Below are positions 53,520-63,381 of a stretch of 64,000 bases of DNA, piece by piece. Both the position numbers and the translations under genes were made by a program. The stretch is from Prorocentrum cordatum (lineage: Eukaryota > Sar > Dinophyceae > Prorocentrales > Prorocentraceae): NCBI GenBank assembly GCA_963575745.1, contig CAUYUJ010018904.1:750066-814065 (forward strand), read 5' to 3'. The notes under the pieces were generated by a model that saw only the letters and a list, made by a program, of their open reading frames with translations, made no database searches and was not told the DNA's origin. Within the stretch, counting starts at the first letter, position 1. The number at the start of each line of letters is the position of its first letter.

Positions 53520-53696
53520 CTTTCCCTGAAACCTCCATTTGGTTTGGACGTGGAGTGCCTTCCGCCCTTTCAGGCCCATGTATTTGTCCACGAATGTCTG
53601 GCCCTCATCGTCCAAGTCCGTGGCCGCGTCGAGGTGACGCTTGAACATTTTGTCCCTGGCCATCCTCTTCAGTCTGATGGATTTGGACTTCGGGCC
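53520..53696 (-). CDS. Upstream exon (KSKSIRLKRMARDKM...)
   Basis: After CTTGGACAG the frame reads GPKSKSIRLKRMARDKMFK, RHLDAATDLDDEGQTFVDKY, MGLKGRKALHVQTKW. The mixture of basic helix and acidic residues and lack of low complexity argue for coding. A donor GAG then GTTTCAG lies at about 53530. Probably the same gene as the exons at 53136 and 52609. Exact ends are uncertain. Confidence 0.45.
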
Positions 53697-53769
53697 GCGC
53701 CTGTCCAAGGGGGCCCCTCACAGCTCACCATCATCCTCTCCTATTCACCCTCCTACGACTTCTCCTAGA

Positions 53770-54110
53770 GCCCTTCCTCCTCTTTCTCCTCCTCCTCCTC
53801 CTCATGTTCCCCTCTCTGCTCCATCCTCCTCTTCTCTCATCCTCCTCCTCCTCCGCTATCTACGCATCCATCTCCTCCTCCTCCTCCTCCTCCTCCTCAT
53901 CGCCTCCTCCTTCTCCTCGTCATCTTCCTTCGCCGCCTCCTCCGTTCTCCTCCGTCTCCCCCTGCCAATCCTCAGGCTACTCCCCTCGATCCTCATGATT
54001 CTCCTCTCTCGGCCTCCTCCTCGACATACTCCTCATCCAACCCCTCATCCCCCGTCCCTCCTCTCCCTTGCCACCCCTATCCCCCCTCCCCCACCCTCCC
54101 CCCTCCTCGT
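53770..54110. repeat. TCC-rich low-complexity region
   Basis: Interrupted CTCCTCC arrays throughout. Confidence 0.85.
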
Positions 54111-54359
54111 AGGTCAACGGGTGTCAGGGGTGTGTTTTGGGCCGCATGCACTTCTTCGGGGTCTGCTCCACCAGCTGATCGAGCTCGAGATCCACCCCCG
54201 CCATCGCTGCCGAAGCGGGCCCGGCCGAGCGGCCCTCCACTGAACTCCTTGAGCTCACCCCGACTCGATAATCGTTCCTCCGAGTAATCTGCACAGAAGG
54301 TCCTGCCGCGGGCTTTGACCGCAGCCAAACCAGTCTCGTCCATTGTTGTCCCTTTCGTC

Positions 54360-55015
54360 TCAATGTGTCTCTTCAGGTTTCTGCATGTATCCCGTCGTCC
54401 ACATCTGTCTCGACATGTCTCCGCATGTCGTGTTGTGTTTCCGTCTGTCTATGTGCGTGTCCGTATGTATCCTCGTGTATCGTTGTGTTTCTTGTTGTTT
54501 ATATGTTTTCTATGTATGAATAAGTGTATCTTCTTATGTTTCCTTTTGTCTCTTTATGCCACCGCATGTGTCCGTGCGTCTCTTTGTGCCTCCGTATGTC
54601 TGTTTATGTCTCCGTGTGTCTCGTTGTGTCTCCGTGTGTCTCTGTTTGTCTCTCTATGTCTCCTTGTGTCTTCGTATGTCCAATTATGTCTCCTTGTGTC
54701 TCTGTATGTCTCTTTATGTCTCTGTATGTCCCGTTGTGTCTCTCTATGTCTCCTTGTGTCTTCTTATGTCCAAGTATGTCTCCTTGTGTCTCTTTATGTC
54801 TTTTTATGTCTATGTATGTCTCTTTATGTCTCTTTATGTCTCTTTATGTCTCTGTATGTCTCGTTATGTCTCTGTATGTCTCTTTATGTCTCGTTGTGTC
54901 TCTTTATGCCTCCTTGCGTCTTCTTATGTCTATGTGTGTCTCTTTGTGTCTCTTTATGTCCCTTTATGTCTCCTTATGTCTCTATATGTCTCCATATGTC
55001 CCTTTATGTCTTTTT
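54360..55015. repeat. 10-bp satellite TATGTCTCTT, array 1
   Basis: From about 54590 to 55010 the 10-bp period is nearly strict; before that it is degenerate and variable. Translations give VSLCLFMSLYVSL-type frames that mimic membrane proteins but are repeat artefacts. Confidence 0.92.
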
Positions 55016-55246
55016 TTTTTATGTGCGCGTGTGATTCCTTGCTGCTATGCATGTCCCTCTGTGTTTTCGTTCGTCTCGTTTGGTGTTGTCATGTATTATT
55101 ATCCTCATGTAACCTGTTGTCTCGTTAGGTCACTGTATACATCCGTATGTTGTGTTTCCATGTGTATCGTTGTGTCCCTTTATGCCTCTTGGTGTCACTT
55201 TGTTCTATGTATTTACCTGTGTGCATGTCGTTCCCTCGCCCTCTCT
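55016..55246. other. Decayed end of the satellite
   Basis: Scattered GTGTTTCC and TGTCTCGTT motifs; no gene. Confidence 0.4.
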
Positions 55247-55262
55247 GCTCTTTTTTTTTTTT

Positions 55263-55309
<47 letters not shown>

Positions 55310-55410
55310 TTCTCTTTTATCTCTCTCTCTCTCCTCCTGTATTTCCCTGTATCTCTCCGTCAGCCTCTCTCTCTCCATATATATATATATAGAGAGAGAG
55401 AGAGACATCC
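55247..55410. repeat. T-run, (TC)n, (TA)n, (GA)n cluster
   Basis: About 17 T, then TC to about 55345 with breaks, TA at about 55378-55391 and GA at 55391-55405. Confidence 0.95.
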
Positions 55411-55436
55411 TTATTTCTGTGGGAGGGGGAGAGAGG

Positions 55437-55568
55437 AGGCGGAGGAGGAGGAGGGTGGGGCGGGGGAAGAGGGGGCGGACGATGATGATGATGCTGACGA
55501 TGATGACGATGCTGATGATGATGATGATGAGGAGGAGGAGGAGGTGGAGGAGGAGGAGGTGGAGGAGA
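55437..55568. repeat. (GGA)n and (GAT)n arrays
   Basis: GGA, GATGATGCT and GGA/GGT arrays in succession. Confidence 0.92.
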
Positions 55569-55671
55569 AGGCCTGGACACCCAGCAACATGCCCCACCCT
55601 TCGGGACACGCAGCGGTGCTCTGGGACACAACAGGCACAAGGCGGCAGAGAGGAAGGGAGGGAGAGGGAGA

Positions 55672-55672
55672 A

Positions 55673-55703
<31 letters not shown>

Positions 55704-55711
55704 GAGAGAGA
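55672..55711. repeat. (GA)n microsatellite
   Basis: GA run with one GGG break. Confidence 0.95.
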
Positions 55712-55729
55712 AACAAACACACGACGTTG

Positions 55730-56185
55730 ACGACAAAGTCGTCGTCGCTTCGGATGTCTCTGGGCGCTTTCGGGAGGTCCTCGTCGCCACGGCTGGGCGC
55801 AGCTCGACAAGTCCCAGCAAACATATGTGCACGACGACGTCGATGTCGGCGTTTCGGAGGTATCTTGGCGCTTCTGGAGGTCCGCGTCGCCGCGGCTGGA
55901 CACAGCTCATTAAACTTGACAGGAAGGGTCCAGAGATTGGGAAGCAAAGCAATTCCCGCACGACGACGAACGCAATGTCGTCGCTTCGGAGGGCTGGAGG
56001 GGGGAGAAGTCTGGGGACGGAGGGTCAAGAAGATGCCAACACGACAACTTCGTTTTTGGGTGCTTCTGGTGGTCCTCGCCGCAGCGGCTGGACGGAACTC
56101 GAGAGACTGACCAGGATGGACCCTGGGAGGGGCCTAGGATGGTCCAGGGATGCGGAAACACGACTTCACGACGTCGACGTTGTCG
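55730..56185. repeat. Three to four diverged copies of a ~110-150 bp tandem repeat
   Basis: Each copy contains GTCGTCGCTTCGGA or GGCGTTTCGGAGG, then GGCGCTTCTGGAGGTCC, CGTCGCCGCGGCTGG and CAGCTC boxes. Confidence 0.65.
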
Positions 56186-56244
56186 TTTTGGATTTTCTGG
56201 GTTTGCCCCCCCTCGTTACCCCCTCAGTCCCAGTGTGCCCAGGG

Positions 56245-56410
56245 AGTGGCAAGAGGAGGAGGAGGAGCAGGAGGAGGAGGAGGGGGAGGAGAAACGGGAG
56301 GAGAAAGGGAGCAGGGAGAGGATGAGGAGGAGGAGGAAGAGGAGGAGGGGGAGGATGAGGAGGGGGAGGACGAGGAGGGGGGCCAGGGGAAGGAGGAGGA
56401 GGACCAGAGG
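56245..56410. repeat. (GGA)n purine tract
   Basis: GGA/GGAGGAC array. Confidence 0.9.
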
Positions 56411-56511
56411 GTGCCGGCGGTCGCAGCGCACGGGAAGCGGCCTTGTTTTTCTCCTCCGAGGTCGCCTCGGGCGGGCCGGGAGGCGGACTGTTCTGCAACC
56501 TCCAACACCTC

Positions 56512-56722
56512 TTCCTCCTCCTCCTCCTCCTCCTCCTCCTCCTCGCACATGCCTCACCTCCTTCTCTTCCATTTCCATTTCCGCATATTCTCCACCCCTA
56601 CTGGCACATAGATCATTGCTGCTGCTCCTCGTCCTCCTCCTCATCATCATTATGCTCACCACCACCCTCCTCCACCTCCTCCACCTCCTCATCCACCGCC
56701 CTCCTCGTCCCCCTCCTCCTAC
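56512..56722. repeat. (TCC)n/(CAT) pyrimidine tracts
   Basis: TCC at 56512-56545 and mixed TCC/CACC at 56625-56722. Confidence 0.85.
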
Positions 56723-56759
56723 CACTACCTACTGCGACTGCGACTGCTACTGCTGTTGC

Positions 56760-56807
56760 TACTGGTACTACTATTATTATTACTAGTACTACTACTACTA
56801 CTACTAT

Positions 56808-56879
<72 letters not shown>

Positions 56880-56922
56880 AACTACTACTACTACTACAAC
56901 TACTACTACTACTACTAACAAG

Positions 56923-56972
<50 letters not shown>
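56760..56972. repeat. (ACT)n then (AAC)n
   Basis: ACT/CTA trinucleotides to about 56915, then AAC to 56972. Confidence 0.97.
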
Positions 56973-56974
<2 letters not shown>

Positions 56975-56984
56975 CAGCCCCCCT

Positions 56985-57318
56985 GGCGAACAAACACTAC
57001 CCCCGAGCATACAAACACAGCCTCCCGAGCGCACAAACCCACCCGCTCTGAACGTACAAACACAGCCCCCCAGAGCCTACAAACACAGCCCCCCCGAGCG
57101 TATAAACACAGCCCCCCCCCCCCCCGAGCGTACAAACCCACCCGCTCTGAGCTTACAACACACAGCCCCCCCGCGTACAAACGCAGCCCCCCGAGCGTAC
57201 AAACACAGCCTCCCGAGCGCACACATCCACCCGCTCTGAGCGCACAAACACAGCCCCCCAGAGCCTACAAACACAGCCCCCCCGAGCGTATAAACACAGC
57301 CTCCCCCGAGCGTGCAAA
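56985..57318. repeat. ~24-bp tandem repeat (CCGAGCGTACAAACACAGCC)
   Basis: About fourteen degenerate copies, with length changes caused by the C-run in each unit. Confidence 0.85.
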
Positions 57319-57325
57319 CACGGGT

Positions 57326-57562
57326 TCCTAAACGGCATGGGGCAACCACGACGAAGGCAAGACGAATGCACCACTGGACTTCCTATACGGCAGGGGGCAA
57401 CCACGACAAAGGCAAGACGAATGCACCACTGGAATTCATAAACAGCATGGGGCAACCACGACGAAGGCAAGACGAATGCACCACTGGAATTCCTAGACGG
57501 CAGGGGGCAACCACGACGAAGGCAAGACGAATGCACCACTGAAATTCCTAAACAGCGTGTGG
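57326..57562. repeat. 55-bp tandem repeat, just over four copies
   Basis: Starts near 57327, 57381, 57435, 57491 and 57545. Units contain GGCATGGGGCAACCACGACG and AAGGCAAGACGAATGCACCA and differ at only a few positions. Confidence 0.92.
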
Positions 57563-57564
57563 CA

Positions 57565-57613
<49 letters not shown>

Positions 57614-57767
57614 TTGCTACCGCCACCGAGGACTACTACCACCACTTTTTTTTTCTACTACGGCTACGACTACTGCTGCTACTGCTACGGCTGCTGCTGC
57701 CACTACTACTGCTACGACTATTGCTACTACTACTATTACTACTACTACTACTACTACTACTACTACA

Positions 57768-57813
<46 letters not shown>

Positions 57814-57885
57814 TTACTACTACTACTACAACTACTACTACTACCACTACTTCTACTACTACTGCTATTACGACTACTACAGGTA
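57563..57885. repeat. (CTA)n arrays
   Basis: Two ACT/CTA arrays separated by a CTA/CTG-rich segment. Confidence 0.95.
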
Positions 57886-57969
57886 CGTCATAGCACTCCA
57901 TTTTTGTTTAAGGGTGCAGTCCGAAATCTGATGTTCGGGAGGTGGACTGAATGACTGACTGGACCACTA

Positions 57970-58235
57970 TATTTCGGTGGCTGTGTTCAGCCAGGGGGGC
58001 ACGGACATTTCGGTGGGAACTTCAAGCCAGGGGGTCAGGAGATTTCGGTGACAGATTTGCACCAGCCCGGCGGAGTGCGGATATTTCGGTGGCGGTGTTG
58101 AGACAGCCAGGGGGGGGATGTTTCGGTGGCTGTTTTAATCTACGGGTTGCCGAGCAAACCATGAGGGGAGGTTTCGGGGGCTGTTCTCAGCCTGGGTGGG
58201 TGCGGACATTCGGGGTGCTATTTTAAGCCAGGAGG
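57970..58235. repeat. ~38-bp tandem repeat with ATTTCGGTGG
   Basis: Seven degenerate copies, each with TTTCGGTGG and CAGCCAGGGGG boxes. Confidence 0.8.
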
Positions 58236-58309
58236 GTAAAGCTACTTGGTGAGCCACGTGGCCCGCTATCGTATGATTCCTGTTACGTATCTCGACGTCT
58301 CCTGGTGTG

Positions 58310-58812
58310 TGTCTGCGTCCACTTATGTCCCCTTGTGTCCCATTGTGTCCCCTTATGTCTCTTTGTGTCTTCTTGTGTCTCTGTATGTCTCTATGTGTCT
58401 CTCTATGTCTCTTTATGTCTCTTTGTGTCTCTTTGTGTCTCTTTATGTCTATGTATGTCTCTTTATGTCTCGTTGTGTCTCTTTGTGTCTCGTTGTGTCT
58501 CTTTATGTCTCTTTATGTCTCTTTATGTCTCTGTATGTCTCTTTGTGTCTTCGTATATCTCTTTGTGTCGCTTTTTGTCTCTTTATGTCTCTTTATATCC
58601 CCTTGTGTCTCTTTGTGTCTCTTTAGGTCTCTTTGTGTCTCTTTATGTCTCTGTATGTCTCCGTTTGTCTCTTTATGTCTCTGTTTGTCTCTTTATGTCT
58701 CTTTTTGTCTCTTTATGTCTCTTTGTGTCTCTGTATGTCTCTTTTTGTCTCTTTTTGTCTCTTTGTGTCTCTTGTTGTCTCCTTCTGTCTCTTTTTGTCT
58801 CTTTCCGTATTT
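58310..58812. repeat. 10-bp satellite TATGTCTCTT, array 2
   Basis: About 48 copies with an essentially uninterrupted 10-bp period; variation is confined to the three or four bases before TGTCT. Same family as 54360-55015. Confidence 0.95.
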
Positions 58813-59083
58813 GTGTTATATGGTGTGCGCGTCAGTAAGTTCTGTTAGATTTGCATGCCCATATGCGTATCGATGCGATGTGTTTTGGTTTACAAAGTTT
58901 GCTCATGTGCGTCGTCGTCTAAAAGACATGCACAGACCAACGCCGATACACATACATGATCATATGAGCACGCTGAACGATGTAACTATATCGTTGAGTA
59001 CGACACTTGCGATGGGTATGCTAAGGTAGCTATGTCGCTAAGTACGACTACTCCTGCTGCTGATACTACTACCACTACTGTTG
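58813..59083. other. Anonymous spacer
   Basis: Nothing recognisable. Confidence 0.4.
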
Positions 59084-59095
59084 CTGCTGCTGCTG

Positions 59096-59129
<34 letters not shown>

Positions 59130-59272
59130 CACCGTCACCGTCACCACCACCACCACCACCACAGCCACCACCACCACCACCGTCACCACCACCATCACCA
59201 CCACCACCACCACCGCCACCACCACCACCACCGCCACCACCACCGCCACCACCACCACCACCATCACCACTG
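59084..59272. repeat. (ACT)n then (ACC)n
   Basis: ACT to about 59120, then ACC/GTCACC. Confidence 0.95.
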
Positions 59273-59520
59273 GGAATTGATTCGTTCGCCAGTACGTTGC
59301 GGCGGTGCAGCCGCTGGCGATACACACCGCTTACGCATTGAAACCACATCGCACGTGGCTGACGAAACCCAACCAACGTTGTGAGGATATGGCAACAACA
59401 CATCGCAAAAAAGCCAGGGCCAGGATGACCAGAACCTCGCAATTCAAAGTCTAGCTTTTCAGATTTCACGGTTGGGCACCAGAGCAGGCCACCAGAAGGC
59501 AACGGTCAAAAATATTCAAA
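59273..59520. other. Anonymous spacer
   Basis: No gene seen. Confidence 0.4.
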
Positions 59521-59559
59521 AAGTGGACACAGGTGGCCAACAACCGCAGACGTTGACAA

Positions 59560-59905
59560 AAGTTGACAAGACAAACAAAAGTGGACAAAAGTGGACAAAA
59601 GTGGACAAAAGTAGACAAAAGTTGACAAAAGTGGACAAACGTGGACAAAAGTTGGCAAAAGTGGACAAAAGTGGACAAAAGTGGACAAAAGTGGACAAAA
59701 GTGCACAAAAGTTGACAACAGTGGACAAAAGTAGACAAAAGTTGACAAAAGTGGACAAACGTGGACAAAAGTGGACAAAAGTGGACAAAAGTGGACAAAA
59801 GTGGACAAAAATAGACAAAAGTAGACAAACGTTGACAAAAGTGGACAAACGTGGACACGCGCGGGTCGCCAAAGTGGACACAAGTGGACACAAGTGGACA
59901 CAAGT
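59560..59905. repeat. 10-bp satellite GTGGACAAAA with phased A-tracts
   Basis: About 31 copies of GTGGACAAAA (variants GTAGACAAAA, GTTGACAAAA), then AAGTGGACAC units. An AAAA tract recurs every 10 bp for about 250 bp. Confidence 0.95.
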
Positions 59906-60339
59906 GGACACGCGCGGTGCCGCGCATCAAAATGCGCGACTTGTTTTTAGTCCTAGTATGTACGTGTGCTTCAGGGACTATTTATGTTAGATGATGTTGA
60001 TGTTGATGTTAGCGCATTCTTAGATTTGCAAGGACGACATGGCCTCAGCCTTGAAAATTCATCTCTTCCTGCTTGTCTTCATCCTCCGCATCTTTCCTCT
60101 TCCCCTCCGCCCTCCTCCCCTCCTCTTCCGACCTCCTCCTCATCATGGTCCTCGGTATCCTCTTCCTCATCCTCCTTCTCCTCCTCTTCCTCCTCATCCT
60201 TGTCCTCCTCCTTCCGTCCATCCTTCCTTTTTCTTGTCGTTCCCTCCACCCTCCTTCCCGCGTGGCCCTGGGGGGAACGTGGCGCACTGACGCTGTGAGC
60301 CGTCGTCAATCGGTCATTTTGTGCGCACGCGCTCCTCTG
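59906..60339. other. Anonymous sequence with TCC-rich part
   Basis: TCC/TCA-rich at 60060-60250; otherwise nothing recognisable. Confidence 0.4.
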
Positions 60340-60622
60340 GAAGGACCTCCCTCCTCCTCCTCCTCCTCCTCCTCCTCCTCCTCCCTCCTCCTTCTCCTCC
60401 TCCTCCTGGTCCTGCTCTCGCTCCTGCGCCTGCTCCTGCTCCTACTTTTCCTCCCCCTCGTCATCTTTCCTCTCCCTCCTCACTCTCATCCGCCTTCTCC
60501 TCCTCCTCCTTCTCCTCCTCCTCTTCCTGCTCCTCCTCCTCCTCCTCCTCCTCCTCCTCCTCCTCCTCCTCCTCCTCCTCCTCCTCCTCCTCCTCCTCCT
60601 CCTCCTCTTCCCCCTCGTAGCA
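60340..60622. repeat. (TCC)n array, left arm of an opposed pair
   Basis: TCC array with a near-perfect 80-bp stretch at 60530-60610. Confidence 0.97.
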
Positions 60623-60725
60623 GCGAGGCCCTGGGAGGCAAACCGCAGAGAAACTGAGCTTGGACTTAACGCAATGCTTGGGTCTGCCACGGGGGCGCCT
60701 GCTGTCGGAACGGGTGGAAAGCCGT

Positions 60726-60726
<1 letters not shown>

Positions 60727-60756
<30 letters not shown>

Positions 60757-60860
60757 GAGGAGGAGGAGGAAGGAGGAGGAAGGAGGAAAAGGAGGAGGAG
60801 GAGGAGGGGGTGGGGGAGGAGGGGGAGCAGGAGGAGGAGGAAGAGGAGGAGGAGGAGGAG

Positions 60861-60906
<46 letters not shown>

Positions 60907-60912
60907 GGCACC
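60727..60912. repeat. (GGA)n array, right arm of an opposed pair
   Basis: GGA array about 105 bp after the TCC array, i.e. its inverted complement. Confidence 0.97.
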
Positions 60913-60964
60913 AGCAGCAGCAGCAGCAGCTGTCAGACATCGTTTTGGGTCGCGATCGAAGGGC

Positions 60965-61068
60965 CAGGGCTCGCTACCCGATCATGTCCTCAAGCTCCTC
61001 ATCGGTTGGAAGGACGCTGTGTTCAGATATGTCCCACTCGGCGGTCTCCACAAAAACAAGGCGTATGT
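60965..61068 (-). CDS. Possible small exon (HIRLVFVETAEWDISEH...)
   Basis: On the minus strand the frame reads HIRLVFVETAEWDISEHSVL then PTDEELEDMIG. It is not low complexity and looks protein-like, but no splice site or partner was established. Could be chance. Confidence 0.25.
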
Positions 61069-61109
61069 GTCGTGTTTGGTGTAGACCATGGTCTGCACCA
61101 AACACGACA
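61068..61109. repeat. 42-bp palindrome with one mismatched pair
   Basis: TGTCGTGTTTGGTGTAGACC then AT then GGTCTGCACCAAACACGACA. The only non-complementary pair is 61082/61095. It has no loop. Confidence 0.9.
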
Positions 61110-62382
61110 GGAGTCCAGGTCCAGTAGTTTGTATCGATATGTGGGAAAATGTCATATCCAACGTAGTGCAACCAGCCAAGTGTGAACCTGCCCCGTGGAT
61201 GGAAATCCCCCAAAGGCGCTTAGGCCAGCAAGGCTTGTTGTTGTTGTTACACCCTTGGACGGGAGTTTGTCGACGAAATGTTGTATATGTTTGCAGGTTG
61301 TCCTCGCTCCAGAGTCCGTTGTTCTTCCTTTGCTCGTTCCTTCCTCTCCTTCCTATTCAACTCTCCCCCCGAAATCAGATGTTTCAATGTTCCCCCATTG
61401 TTGCAACCGTTTTGGGCTCGGAGCGTAGTCGACCTCACGCCTGGCGAAATGCTTGGAACACGATTTGGTCGATCCCTGAATCGGCCCACTTTCTGATTAC
61501 GTTGGCCATGCTACGGAACGCCACCGTTTCGCATTATATATTGTCTTTGGATTCCCAGAAACACCACATGCAGGAGTGGAGGGGGGGAGTGACAACTTCT
61601 TGAACACCGAATCTCACCTGTGCGCTCCCCGCAGGAGTTGTCGCTCGGTAGCCCTCGAGACTTCCAGAAAATAGAACGCCAACACTTCCATTCCCCACGG
61701 AGGCGAACACGGAAACAACACCAGAACGATTTAGCAGTAGGGGGGGGGAATTGGATAATGGATTGGATTTGACATGGCGGTCGAACTTGTACCCTCGGGT
61801 CATGCATCCGCACGAAACATCATGTTCTGTCTCGGATACCCCTTTGTTGCCCATCTCATCATCCGGACCAGAGAGATACATTTTCTATAATTTTCGAGCA
61901 ATCTACGCTAGTAGCAGCGCTAGTAACAGGCACCAGGACTGTGGGGAGAGGGTGGAGGAGGCGAATCTACAAGGACATGTGAGACGGTAACATACTGAGG
62001 GGAGCAGTGAATGTGACCGAGAGAGGGTAAGAAGGGGATGAGTTCGGATAAAGAAAAGGGTGGAGGAGCATATCTGTCGGAACGCAGGTTGCGCATCTCG
62101 GGCCTGTTGCCCGTTGTGATGTCGGCACGGCATGCGGGTGTTCTATCATGTCTTTCTGAATTCCCTCTCCTCTCTCGATCCTCTCTCCTCTCCTTCTCCT
62201 TTCCATCTCCCTCCCCTCCCAGTGGCGGCGGCTTCAAAGTTGCTGCAGGGGCAGCGGCGCCGAGGGCGCAGCTCCCTTAGACGGGGCGTGCGAACGCGCA
62301 AAAGGCTCGCAAAATAATGAGCCTGGGGGAAGCCGCCGCGGCTGGCTGACAGAACAAAAAAATGCCGGGGTCACGATAAAAA
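61110..62382. other. Anonymous sequence 3' of the 62383 gene
   Basis: No gene or repeat could be supported; composition is more balanced than elsewhere in the window. Confidence 0.35.
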
Positions 62383-63381
62383 TTACTGGGGGCCGTCTTC
62401 GTCGTCGCTTGAATCCATAGAGCGCACTCTGTGCCAGTCGCTTGTGTTCGGGCTGTCGGTCCCTGCAGCCACGTCACATGCGTAGATCGGCTTCGTTGCC
62501 GGGTTGATCACCACCAGGTACCACAGGTGGTTGTACGTCGGGTCGTTGCCCTTGAGAGCGTGCCCCTTCGCGTGCCCCTCTGAGTTCCGATAGAGCTGCA
62601 TGCTTGCGACGTCGCTTTTCCCAGCTGGCAGCGCCATTGTCGAGAGGATGCACTTCTTCAATTGGATTGCCTTCACGGGCAGCTGGCTGTGTCCCTCACT
62701 TGGGCGTGGTACTGCAACCGCCAACCACTTATTGGAATCCTGCACCTTGACCTCGTAGATCAAATATGGGCAACTGCTTACACCTACACTGTACTCGCTG
62801 GCCGATCCTGGCGACTCCACTTCTGCTTGGCCTGACGGCAAAGGTTGGAACGAGATGAACAGAGGCGTGGATGAGTGGACGACGTATTCATCATACAATT
62901 GCCATTTCACGTCCTCTTCGCTGGGAATGCTATTGGCGTCGTCCGCTGCCTTCATGGCGTGCACGTAGACGGTCCTGCCCTTGTAGAGCGAGAAGTCTGT
63001 GTTGATTGCTTTCTTCAGCATCTTCACCTCGACCCCCTGCTCGTAGCTCGGGTTGGTCCCTGACTGCGCGAGAACTGGCGCCCAGGTCCCGAGGTCCTGG
63101 AAGAAACGCTCCAACTTCAGGAGTTTGGCCACGTCGTTGGCGCAAAAGTATGCCATGTTCCACTGCAGTGTCGGGCAACGAGCTTTGCACTGCGAGGGGC
63201 GGTTCACAGGAAAGCACGCCAGAAGCGAAAACCCTCGAGCCAAATCAGCTTCGTACGAGCGCCGACTGAGTGGGTGCAAAGAACGCCCATAACACATCTG
63301 TTTCACCGAGCCATGTGAACAACTATGTAGCCGTTGGCTGGGCCGTTTCTGTTTCGTCGACGTGGCTTGGTATTTGTACAT
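62383..63381 (-). CDS. Hypothetical protein, 332 codons, acidic C-terminus
   Basis: Open frame from ATG 63381 to a stop at 62383. No known domain is recognised. The protein-like part begins around residue 40 (RRSYEADLARGFSLLACF) and includes QWNMAYFCANDVAKLLKLER, YKGRTVYVHAMKAADDANS, EDVKWQLYDEYVVHSSTPLF, YLIYEVKVQDSNKWLAVAVP and HLWYLVVINPATKPIYACDV, ending SMDSSDDEDGPQ. Balanced composition over almost 300 residues in a region otherwise full of simple repeats is the main evidence for a gene. The first 40 residues may be intron or leader, since an AG acceptor just before ATGTGTTATGG is available. It is collinear with the other minus-strand genes. Confidence 0.6.
   Translation of the reverse strand: MYKYQATSTKQKRPSQRLHSCSHGSVKQMCYGRSLHPLSRRSYEADLARGFSLLACFPVNRPSQCKARCPTLQWNMAYFCANDVAKLLKLERFFQDLGTWAPVLAQSGTNPSYEQGVEVKMLKKAINTDFSLYKGRTVYVHAMKAADDANSIPSEEDVKWQLYDEYVVHSSTPLFISFQPLPSGQAEVESPGSASEYSVGVSSCPYLIYEVKVQDSNKWLAVAVPRPSEGHSQLPVKAIQLKKCILSTMALPAGKSDVASMQLYRNSEGHAKGHALKGNDPTYNHLWYLVVINPATKPIYACDVAAGTDSPNTSDWHRVRSMDSSDDEDGPQ

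Noticed and set aside
54524-56110. 528-codon frame and other SLYVSLCLFMSLYVSL frames as a membrane protein
   Set aside because: Entirely produced by the 10-bp TATGTCTCTT satellite and neighbouring microsatellites; hydrophobicity is a by-product.
57326-57562. CRISPR-like regular repeats
   Set aside because: The 55-bp units are contiguous with no unique spacers; it is a tandem repeat in a eukaryotic genome.
63334-63352. GTAGCCGTTGGCT as a leader relic near the 62383-63381 gene
   Set aside because: It is on the opposite strand to the gene and lacks two central bases of the leader.
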